The translations under genes were made by a program, and so were the position numbers. The notes beneath the pieces are model-generated. The model worked only from the letters and a program-made list of their open reading frames with translations. It was not told the origin of the DNA and searched no databases. This document shows, in pieces, positions 1-5,064 of a DNA stretch of 6,160 bases (the stretch's first letter is position 1; each line of letters begins with the position of its first letter). Source of the stretch: CAWJHE01 sp964614855 (GTDB lineage Bacteria; Chloroflexota; Anaerolineae; Anaerolineales; UBA4823); NCBI GenBank assembly GCA_964614855.1, contig CAZTMX010000172.1, positions 1 to 6,160 on the forward strand. Reading direction: 5' to 3'.

Positions 1-710
1 GCGGTGAAATCGGCATCGAGTCCTTTGGACACCATTTGCCTGCAACAGCCACGCAACGGGAAGTGGAAGAGCTGGTAGCACAGCTAAATGCAGATCCGCG
101 CGTTAACGGTATCCTGGTCCAGCTTCCTCTGCCCAAAGGTTTGGATGAAGAAGCAGTGCTGCGCACGATCAGCGTAGAAAAAGATGTGGATGGCTTCCAT
201 CCCATTAATATTGGGCGCTTGGCGCAAAAGGGTCGTGATCCATTATTTGTGCCCTGCACGCCTTATGGGTGCATTTTTATGCTTGATAAATTGAATGTGC
301 CTTTAGCTGGCGCAAATGCAGTCGTTTTGGGTCGTTCGAATATCGTGGGTATGCCGGCAGCGCTGCTGCTGGTGCGGCGCGATGCAACGGTCACGATTTG
401 CCATTCGCGCACGAAAGATTTACCCGGTGTTGTCCGCCAGGCGGATGTGCTGATTGCGGCCGTGGGTAGAGCGGAGATGGTGCGCGGCGATTGGGTGAAG
501 CCCGGTGCAGTTGTGATCGATGTAGGCATCAACCGCATTGATGACCCGACACACCCGAAAGGCTCACGCCTGGTTGGTGATGTGTGCTTTGATGAAGTCA
601 AGGAAGTTGCCAGCGCAATCACCCCGGTTCCCGGTGGTGTGGGTCCGATGACCATTGCTATGCTGATGCGCAACACGGTGCGTGCCGCGCAGATGGCAAA
701 CAAACAATAG
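1..710 (+). CDS. folD: Bifunctional methylenetetrahydrofolate dehydrogenase / methenyltetrahydrofolate cyclohydrolase FolD (5' end missing)
   Basis: FolD is a cytosolic enzyme that interconverts 5,10-methylene-, 5,10-methenyl- and 10-formyl-tetrahydrofolate using NAD(P), supplying one-carbon units for purines and formyl-Met-tRNA. The frame is open from base 3 and gives about 235 residues; the family is usually about 280-290, so roughly 50 N-terminal residues lie outside the window, including the catalytic Tyr/Lys region. Visible family motifs in order are GILVQLPLP, KDVDGFHPINIGRL, the nucleotide-binding loop VVLGRSNIVGMPAALLL, HSRT, VGRAEMV, GAVVIDVGIN and the C-terminal signature PVPGGVGPMT. 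The TTG at base 36 is internal and not the true start, because upstream codons already read as FolD (EIGIESFGHHLPAT). The gene ends with TAG and is followed by a strong hairpin, so it is probably not co-transcribed with rpmH. I see no frameshift. Identification is near certain. Confidence 0.97.
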   Translation, partial: GEIGIESFGHHLPATATQREVEELVAQLNADPRVNGILVQLPLPKGLDEEAVLRTISVEKDVDGFHPINIGRLAQKGRDPLFVPCTPYGCIFMLDKLNVPLAGANAVVLGRSNIVGMPAALLLVRRDATVTICHSRTKDLPGVVRQADVLIAAVGRAEMVRGDWVKPGAVVIDVGINRIDDPTHPKGSRLVGDVCFDEVKEVASAITPVPGGVGPMTIAMLMRNTVRAAQMANKQ

Positions 711-737
711 CCATTTTGCTGTTTGGTCAGTTTTTGT

Positions 738-776
738 CCTCGGGGAGACACAAGCCATTCTCCCCGAGGCTTTGTG
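738..776 (+). terminator. Probable transcription terminator after folD
   Basis: A perfect 11-bp stem is formed by bases 738-748 (CCTCGGGGAGA) and 759-769 (TCTCCCCGAGG) with a 10-base loop, 27 bases after the folD stop. The tail is only CTTTGTG, so the U-tract is weak, and a run of five T lies before the stem instead. The hairpin is strong and well placed between two transcription units, but the poor U-tract leaves it open whether it ends transcription or only protects the mRNA 3' end. Confidence 0.7.
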
Positions 777-819
777 ATTAATTTCGTTAAAGATTTCTCA
801 CGAATTTCCTTTCCCTTGC

Positions 820-849
820 TTTCCAAAAATATGTAGAGTAAGGTATAAT
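820..849 (+). promoter_or_regulatory. Sigma70-type promoter for the rpmH-rnpA-yidD cluster
   Basis: A perfect -10 hexamer TATAAT lies at 844-849. The best -35 candidate is TTTCCA at 820-825 (4 of 6 consensus matches) with an 18-base spacer; TTGCTT at 816-821 matches no better and its 22-base spacer is too long. Transcription would start near base 856, giving a leader of about 88 bases before rpmH. The -10 is convincing, the -35 is not strong. Confidence 0.7.
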
Positions 850-863
850 CAACTTTCGTTTGC

Positions 864-912
864 GGGCAATCATCTGCCCAGTGGTTTTGTGGAATCCGCT
901 CGGTGATCGAGC
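864..912 (+). promoter_or_regulatory. Two small hairpins in the rpmH mRNA leader
   Basis: Two hairpins follow one another between the predicted start of transcription and rpmH. The first pairs 864-868 (GGGCA) with 875-879 (TGCCC). The second pairs 898-902 (GCTCG) with 908-912 (CGAGC) around a 5-base loop. Each stem is only 5 bp. They could form part of a leader that controls L34 synthesis, but nothing here proves regulation and this is no known leader class that I recognise. Confidence 0.3.
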
Positions 913-943
913 CGAAATATTAACCTGTGAGAGTGAAACAGTT

Positions 944-1120
944 ATGACAAAACGTACTTATCAACCAAAAATCAGGCGTCGTGTTCGGGTGCACGGTTTC
1001 CGGGCGCGCATGGCAACACAAGACGGACGTGATGTATTAAAGCGCCGCAGGGCAAAAGGAAGACAACGCCTGACGGTGACAATGAACAATCACGTCAAAA
1101 AGATCAACTGGAAGAGTTAA
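944..1120 (+). CDS. rpmH: 50S ribosomal protein L34
   Basis: L34 is a small, very basic protein of the large ribosomal subunit that binds 23S rRNA. The product from ATG 944 is 58 residues and carries the family core MTKRTYQPK, then HGFRARMATQDGRDVLKRRRAKGRQRL. The frame is open further upstream to base 860, but homology begins at this ATG, and a weak Shine-Dalgarno GAGAG (929-933) lies ten bases before it. L34 usually has about 44-50 residues and ends just after RLTV; here about 13 extra residues (TMNNHVKKINWKS) follow, which is unusual but still basic in character. It is the first gene of the cluster behind the 844-849 promoter, and rnpA follows after 38 bases, the standard bacterial pairing. 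Identification is certain, apart from the function of the tail. Confidence 0.96.
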   Translation: MTKRTYQPKIRRRVRVHGFRARMATQDGRDVLKRRRAKGRQRLTVTMNNHVKKINWKS

Positions 1121-1158
1121 TCATCTGTCGCAAAACATGGGTATTCCTGGGCTAAAGG

Positions 1159-1506
1159 GTGAAGCGCAGGTTTCGATTAACCAAGTCAGCCGATTTTCAG
1201 CGGGTGCGGCGGTATGGAAGATCATATGCCCACCCGCTTGTTGTGCTGGTTTTGCTGCCCAACGACACCGGTGATTTGCGAATAGGTATTGCAGTTGGAC
1301 GGATTATTGGTAATGCAGTCAGGCGAAACAGGATCAAGCGCCAGTTGCGTGCGGTCCTATCCACCTATCTTGAGGTATTACAGCCTGGTGGGGATTTGCT
1401 TTTTATCGCCCGGAGTTCTATCCGTGAAGCGAGTTATCAGCAAATCCAATCTGCTATTGACGGTGTGTTGACCCGAGCAAAGGTATTAAGACATGATATC
1501 GGCTGA
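1159..1506 (+). CDS. rnpA: Ribonuclease P protein component
   Basis: RnpA is the basic protein subunit that helps the RNase P RNA bind pre-tRNA and remove its 5' leader. The 115-residue product is normal in length for the family. It begins with the typical KRRFRLTKSADFQRV segment, whose Phe/Gln-containing strand contributes to the leader-binding cleft, and has the signature RNR motif at residues 55-64 (RRNRIKRQLR), followed by DLLFIARSS. The start is GTG: a TAA stop lies two codons upstream in frame, so no earlier start is possible, and the protein aligns from this codon. There is no properly spaced Shine-Dalgarno, since the AAAGGG lies directly against the GTG, so initiation may be weak or depend on translation of rpmH. 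The last 14 bases overlap yidD, pointing to translational coupling with it. Confidence 0.96.
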   Translation: MKRRFRLTKSADFQRVRRYGRSYAHPLVVLVLLPNDTGDLRIGIAVGRIIGNAVRRNRIKRQLRAVLSTYLEVLQPGGDLLFIARSSIREASYQQIQSAIDGVLTRAKVLRHDIG

Positions 1507-1795
1507 AACGGAAAGTGCCGAGTTTTCTCATTCTGGTGCAGAGCCTGATTTGCGTGATCTGCCACGCACTTTTCGCAACATTCCGCGATTGGTCTTGTTG
1601 GCGCTTATTCGTCTCTACCAGGCTACCCTTTCGAAAACGCTTCCTGCCGACACCTGCAGGTTCTACCCCACCTGCTCTCATTATGGGTACCAGGCGATAT
1701 ATAAATATGGAGCATTGAAGGGCGGGTGGATGGCAATTTGGCGTGTGCTCAGGTGCAATCCATTCAATCCGGGCGGATTTGATCCTGTCCCATAA
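1493..1795 (+). CDS. yidD: Membrane protein insertion efficiency factor YidD
   Basis: YidD is a small membrane-associated protein that assists YidC-dependent insertion of inner-membrane proteins. The core (about residues 32-100) shows the full family pattern: a hydrophobic amphipathic start LVLLALIRLYQ, then CRFYPTCSHYG, GALKGGWMAIWRVLRCNPF and the terminal NPGGFDPVP. The three conserved cysteines are at 55, 61 and 88. The family is usually about 70-85 residues; this product has 100 because of a roughly 30-residue polar N-terminal extension whose first codons overlap the end of rnpA. ATG 1493 is supported by AAAGG at 1479-1483, nine bases upstream. An alternative start at TTG 1589 would give the bare core but has no obvious ribosome binding site. 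The function is inferred from family and neighbours. Confidence 0.94.
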   Translation: MISAETESAEFSHSGAEPDLRDLPRTFRNIPRLVLLALIRLYQATLSKTLPADTCRFYPTCSHYGYQAIYKYGALKGGWMAIWRVLRCNPFNPGGFDPVP

Positions 1796-1857
1796 TAAGC
1801 AGCCGTAATTTGAAAAACGGCAGTGTAATCATGGAAATTGAAGTTGAAAATAGTCGA

Positions 1858-2949
1858 ATGAAGAAAAAACCAATCTATCTTCTGGTGATATTACTGATCA
1901 TGAGCAGCTTGTTAACAGCCTGCTCAAGTGGTGCGGGTCTGGCGAATAGCTGGCCTGGACTTACGGTGGATGAAGGACGAGAGACTGTCTACGTGGCATA
2001 TCAAACATTTGTGTATGCGCTAAACAGTTCCAACGGCACTGAACGCTGGCGTTATCCGGAAAAAGCGGACAATAAGATTTCCTTTTACGCCTCGCCAACC
2101 TTGACGGATGGCGGACAACTGGTTGCCGGTAGTTATGATTTTAACCTTTACAGTCTTTCTCCCGATAATGGCGCATTACAATGGACTTTTGCTGATGCAG
2201 AGAATCGCTATATTGCCTCATCACTGTCAACGGATGGGTTGATTTTAGCGCCAAACGCTGACAACTTGCTGTATGCTGTCAATGAAAATGGCGAAAGGGT
2301 TTGGGACTTCAAAACAGAACATTCGCTGTGGGGTACGCCTGCATCCAACGGCTCCCTTGTGTATGTGCCCTCCATGGATCGCAAGATTTATGCCCTTGAC
2401 CGGGCGTCGGGTTCTCTGCAGTGGACCACAGAGGACTTGGGCGGTGCGCTGGTCGCCCAACCGGTATTAAATAGCGATGGTCTCCTCTACGTAGGAACTT
2501 TCGGAAACGAGATGCTGGCATTGGATACTAAGAAGAGCGGTCAGATCATATGGCGGGCAGAAACTCAAGGCTGGGTCTGGTCACCGCCATTGCTGTTGGA
2601 TGGCAAACTCTATTTTGGTGACCTTTCAGGAACGCTTTATGCATTAGATGCGAAAACAGGCGCAGAAACCTGGCGATATACTCCAGCCAATGTGGTTAAG
2701 CCTGCAGTATCTGGGACGCCGGCTGTTTTGAATGATGTAATCTATTTCACAACCGAAGGCGGTGGTTTGTTCGCATTGGACCTTACGAATGGCGCACAAA
2801 AATGGATGAAACAATTTGAAGCACAATTCTATCCTGGCCCCATCGTGGCAGGGGATACATTGCTGCTGGCGCCGATAGGGACAGATGAACTGGTGATTGC
2901 ATTGGATGCTGTCGGCAATCAAAAATGGACATTTATCCCGGCAAAATAG
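1858..2949 (+). CDS. PQQ-repeat (BamB-like) eight-bladed beta-propeller lipoprotein
   Basis: This is a predicted lipid-anchored extracytoplasmic protein of 363 residues. From ATG 1858 it has a textbook lipoprotein signal: KKK, a hydrophobic stretch (residues 5-19) and lipobox LTAC with Cys22. An in-frame ATG at 1831 and TTG at 1810 would add a polar extension before the signal, so 1858 is preferred, although no start has a clear Shine-Dalgarno. The mature part contains eight regular repeats beginning near residues 44, 88, 128, 168, 210, 251, 295 and 335, each of the type (L/V)Y-x-G/A...LYALD...G...W, the PQQ-like blade motif. Eight repeats predict one closed propeller. No catalytic residues of PQQ dehydrogenases are apparent, so a scaffold or binding role like that of BamB is more likely than an oxidoreductase. 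It lies between yidD and yidC, with 36 bases before yidC, which suggests a role in membrane or exported protein biogenesis; that is inference. Confidence 0.88.
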   Translation: MKKKPIYLLVILLIMSSLLTACSSGAGLANSWPGLTVDEGRETVYVAYQTFVYALNSSNGTERWRYPEKADNKISFYASPTLTDGGQLVAGSYDFNLYSLSPDNGALQWTFADAENRYIASSLSTDGLILAPNADNLLYAVNENGERVWDFKTEHSLWGTPASNGSLVYVPSMDRKIYALDRASGSLQWTTEDLGGALVAQPVLNSDGLLYVGTFGNEMLALDTKKSGQIIWRAETQGWVWSPPLLLDGKLYFGDLSGTLYALDAKTGAETWRYTPANVVKPAVSGTPAVLNDVIYFTTEGGGLFALDLTNGAQKWMKQFEAQFYPGPIVAGDTLLLAPIGTDELVIALDAVGNQKWTFIPAK

Positions 2950-2985
2950 CGGGATCACGATTCTGATTTATCTGGAAAAAAACTT

Positions 2986-3753
2986 ATGTGGGATACACTT
3001 ATTATCAACCCCATGATCAATGTCTTGCTGTGGATCTACAGCTTGCTGGGGAATTTTGGTTTCGCCATTATCCTGTTTACCATCCTGGTAAGGTTGATCA
3101 CGCATCCTCTCACTGTGCAGCAATTAAAGGGCACGCAGAAGATGCAAGATATGCAAAGCTCAAAACAGTGGCAGGATATACAGAAGAAATACAAAGATAA
3201 CAAACAAAAAATGCAGGAAGAGCAGATGAAACTGTACAAGGAGATGGGTGTCAACCCCATGTCCTCCTGTCTGCCCACACTGATCCAGTTTCCCATCATT
3301 ATCGGTCTGTACCAGGCGATCATCCAGGCTTTGGCGGTGACGCCCATCCAGATGATCAGCCTTTCCAGGCATATCTACCCCTTCCTGGATGCTGCTAAGC
3401 TTTTACCTGTGAATAACCGGTTCCTGTGGATGGATCTTAACCAGCCAGAGAGGGCAGTTATCTTTGGCATAGGTATCCCAATCCTGGCGATTATTGTGGT
3501 GGTGACTACTTTTGCCCAGTCGCGCTTGATGACACCGCCGCCGACACCTGGTGAACAAAACCAGACTGCTCAGATGACCCAGGCGATGAACCTGTATATG
3601 CCGCTCTTGATGGGCTACCTGGCTTTGACATTCGCTTCTGGTCTGTCACTGTATTTTGTCGCCAGCAACGTGGTAACTATTTTGCAGTATGCAGCGATGG
3701 GTAAGCTGAATTGGAAAAATCTACTTCCTAAGCTGAAGTTGACGAAGACATAG
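2986..3753 (+). CDS. yidC: Membrane protein insertase YidC/Oxa1 family
   Basis: YidC inserts and folds proteins in the cytoplasmic membrane, alone or with SecYEG. The 255-residue product is the short form without the large periplasmic domain of Gram-negative YidC. The first transmembrane segment (about residues 12-38) contains the conserved hydrophilic-groove arginine Arg36 in FTILVRLITHPLT. A highly charged coiled-coil cytoplasmic loop follows (about 45-88, rich in Q, K, E and M), then MGVNPMSSCLPTLIQFPIIIGLY, a third hydrophobic segment around AVIFGIGIPILAIIVVVTTF, and the last pair ending in ASGLSLYFVASNVVTILQ, which is the family C-terminal signature. A short basic tail (KLKLTKT) closes it. 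No lipobox signal is visible, unlike the SpoIIIJ type of Firmicutes. The ATG at 2986 is preceded only by a weak GG-containing, A-rich site. jag follows after 37 bases. Confidence 0.95.
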   Translation: MWDTLIINPMINVLLWIYSLLGNFGFAIILFTILVRLITHPLTVQQLKGTQKMQDMQSSKQWQDIQKKYKDNKQKMQEEQMKLYKEMGVNPMSSCLPTLIQFPIIIGLYQAIIQALAVTPIQMISLSRHIYPFLDAAKLLPVNNRFLWMDLNQPERAVIFGIGIPILAIIVVVTTFAQSRLMTPPPTPGEQNQTAQMTQAMNLYMPLLMGYLALTFASGLSLYFVASNVVTILQYAAMGKLNWKNLLPKLKLTKT

Positions 3754-3790
3754 CGGATTTGTAACAATAGCGATAAGCGAGGTTTTAGAA

Positions 3791-4621
3791 ATGGATAAAC
3801 GTGCTAGTTTGGAGGTTATTGCTCCGACTGTAGAAGATGCAGTTGCTCAAGGTTTGTCAGATTTAGGTTTGACCGAGGATGCCGTAGAGGTTGAGGTTTT
3901 AGACAGCGGCAGTCGTGGGCTGTTTGGCATCGGCTCTCGCCAGGCGAGAGTGCGGTTAACCATTAAATCACTTGCATCAACTGAGAGCGCCCTGGTGGAA
4001 GAAACCTGGATTGAGGATCAGAATCAGGAATTGCCCGCGCAGGTCTCAGAAGAGCAAGAGGATGAAGCCGAGTTATTCGTGATGGTAGATGAACATCCCA
4101 TCTTGGAACAAAAGCCGCGCATAACAACTGCAGACGCCGATGAAGAGCAGGAAGCCTTTGAAATAAGCGTGGCTGAAGATGTGGTGCGAGAGCTCCTTGC
4201 GCGTATGAAGGTGGAGGCAGAGGTAAAGGCGGCCTATTGTGAGCCAGATGAGGAACAAAGCAGGCCGCCGCTTCAGGTCGATATCTATGGGGATGATCTG
4301 AGCATTTTGATCGGACCCAAGGCTGAAACATTGAATGCCTTGCAATATATTGCTGGTTTGATTATCGGTAAAGAGTTGGGTAAATCGGTGCCCCTGGTGA
4401 TCGATGTTGAGGGGTATCGTGCTCGCCGCAAACAACAAATCCGGCAGCTTGCCCGACGTATGGCGGATCAAGCGCTGAAGACCGGACGGCGCCAGGCACT
4501 GGAACCCATGCCGGCTGGTGAGCGCCGCCTGGTGCATATTGAGCTGCGTAATTATGAGGGTGTGGTCACCGAGAGTGTTGGTGAAGAGCCGCGCCGAAAA
4601 GTGACGATTGTACCGAAATAA
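3791..4621 (+). CDS. khpB: RNA-binding protein KhpB/Jag (Jag_N, KH and R3H domains)
   Basis: Jag (KhpB, EloR) is a cytoplasmic RNA-binding protein, known in Firmicutes to act with KhpA in controlling cell elongation; its gene commonly sits beside yidC. The 276-residue product has a Jag_N domain (about 1-58) with the typical SGSRGLFGIGSRQARVRL, an acidic linker (about 60-130, rich in E, D and Q), a KH domain (about 130-215) and an R3H domain with Arg245-x3-His249 in ERRLVHIELRN, ending in RRKVTIVPK. The KH loop, normally GxxG, reads Gly175-Pro-Lys-Ala178 followed by ETLNALQYI, so its second glycine is replaced. ATG 3791 has a good site, GAGG at 3779-3782, eight bases upstream. No clear terminator follows: the 6-bp AT-rich inverted repeat at 4646-4662 is too weak. 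Family assignment is firm; the role in this organism is inferred. Confidence 0.94.
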   Translation: MDKRASLEVIAPTVEDAVAQGLSDLGLTEDAVEVEVLDSGSRGLFGIGSRQARVRLTIKSLASTESALVEETWIEDQNQELPAQVSEEQEDEAELFVMVDEHPILEQKPRITTADADEEQEAFEISVAEDVVRELLARMKVEAEVKAAYCEPDEEQSRPPLQVDIYGDDLSILIGPKAETLNALQYIAGLIIGKELGKSVPLVIDVEGYRARRKQQIRQLARRMADQALKTGRRQALEPMPAGERRLVHIELRNYEGVVTESVGEEPRRKVTIVPK

Positions 4622-4675
4622 AGGATATCTGGACGGGAAAAACCGGAATTTGTTGAAAATTCGTCATGCATTTGC

Positions 4676-4704
4676 TTGACCTGCTCACCAGGCAGTGGTA
4701 AAAT
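4676..4704 (+). promoter_or_regulatory. Strong sigma70-type promoter for tRNA-Glu
   Basis: TTGACC (4676-4681) and TAAAAT (4699-4704) are separated by exactly 17 bases, each one base from consensus. Transcription should begin near base 4711, only about four bases before the mature tRNA. The rest of the gap between jag and the tRNA (4622-4675) holds nothing else that I can support. Confidence 0.85.
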
Positions 4705-4714
4705 CCCGTCGCTT

Positions 4715-4787
4715 GCCCCCATCGTCTAGGGGACCAGGACGCAGCCCTTTCAAGGCTAAAACCAGAGTTCGAATCTCTGTGGGGGCA
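4715..4787 (+). tRNA. tRNA-Glu, anticodon UUC
   Basis: The sequence folds as a complete tRNA. The acceptor stem 4715-4721 pairs perfectly with 4780-4786 (GCCCCCA with TGGGGGC), and the discriminator base is A4787. The D arm is 4724-4740. The anticodon stem-loop is 4742-4758 with loop CTTTCAA and anticodon TTC at 4749-4751. The variable region is the four-base AAAC, as in other glutamate tRNAs, and the T arm 4763-4779 is perfect with loop TTCGAAT. The next bases are CCT, so the CCA end is not encoded and must be added. One oddity is that the first anticodon-stem pair (27-43) is C4742 opposite A4758, a mismatch. Besides translation, Glu-tRNA is the usual tetrapyrrole precursor where the C5 pathway exists; nothing in the window tells whether it does here. 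Confidence 0.95.
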
Positions 4788-4802
4788 CCTGGAATTATAG
4801 AG

Positions 4803-4837
4803 CTGCTTGACCTGCCGGTCGAGCAGTTTCTTGCTTT
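4803..4837 (+). terminator. Intrinsic terminator of tRNA-Glu
   Basis: Bases 4803-4812 (CTGCTTGACC) pair with 4817-4826 (GGTCGAGCAG) in a 10-bp stem with one T-G wobble and a four-base loop TGCC. A T-rich tail TTTCTTGCTTT follows at once. It begins 15 bases after the tRNA 3' end and makes the tRNA a single-gene unit with its own promoter. Confidence 0.82.
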
Positions 4838-4894
4838 AATTCGCTTTGATGATCAGGATGCGTTGGAAAAAGTGCAAAAACTCACCGATGAGGA

Positions 4895-4923
4895 ATGAGA
4901 CGCTTCACGCGTCTTGATATAAT
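4895..4923 (+). promoter_or_regulatory. Extended -10 promoter for the secreted-protein gene
   Basis: A perfect -10 box TATAAT (4918-4923) is preceded by TG at 4915-4916, giving the extended form TGnTATAAT. A weak -35 (ATGAGA, 4895-4900, 4 of 6) sits 17 bases upstream. A 6-bp hairpin, 4898-4903 (AGACGC) with 4909-4914 (GCGTCT), fills the spacer and could be an operator-like palindrome. The predicted start of transcription is near 4930. Confidence 0.7.
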
Positions 4924-4929
4924 AGCTTT

Positions 4930-5064
4930 GTAATGTTTTTTTGTCTTTTGCTTTTTTCGGTGAGTAGGTAGTCGTAGAGTTGCTGATATGGGGACGCGCT
5001 TTATTGGTAGTTGTCCAAGATTCGGATTATGTGTCAAAAGGTTAATAGTTTTGGAGAACGTCTT
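4930..5064 (+). promoter_or_regulatory. T-rich untranslated leader of the secreted-protein gene
   Basis: About 135 bases lie between the predicted transcription start and ATG 5065. The first part (about 4936-4958) is dominated by T runs. The middle is mixed sequence in which I see no strong stem or known riboswitch core. The last part carries the ribosome binding site GGAGA (5053-5057), seven bases before the ATG. No gene is supported here. Confidence 0.4.

Larger units (their letters stand above)
4673..4815 (+). repeat. 12-base direct repeat flanking tRNA-Glu
   Basis: TGCTTGACCTGC occurs at 4673-4684, covering the tRNA promoter -35 box, and again at 4804-4815, forming the left arm and loop of the tRNA terminator. 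The copies are 131 bases apart. One 12-base match somewhere in a window of this size is expected by chance, so only its placement on both sides of the tRNA makes it worth recording. Confidence 0.5.

Noticed and set aside
263..826. Long minus-strand frame opposite folD (187 codons)
   Set aside because: It lies on the complement of a well-conserved gene, its translation resembles no family, and no promoter or ribosome binding site is seen. Similar opposite-strand frames over the lipoprotein, yidC and jag genes were dropped for the same reasons.
1802..1821. GCCGT / ACGGC inverted repeat between yidD and the lipoprotein gene
   Set aside because: A 5-bp stem with a 10-base loop and no T-tract; too weak for a terminator, and the genes around it are tightly spaced.
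4646..4662. GAATTT / AAATTC inverted repeat as a terminator for jag
   Set aside because: The stem is only 6 bp, almost all A-T pairs, with no T-tract after it. It is too weak to call.
4695..4898. A 67-codon frame starting at GTG 4695 and ending with a protein-like stretch (VEQFLALIRFDDQDALEKVQ)
   Set aside because: It reads straight through the tRNA and its terminator, and after the tRNA its only in-frame start codons are TTG 4863 and GTG 4872, near the end, with no ribosome binding site. The protein-like tail might be a gene remnant, but there is no support for a working gene.
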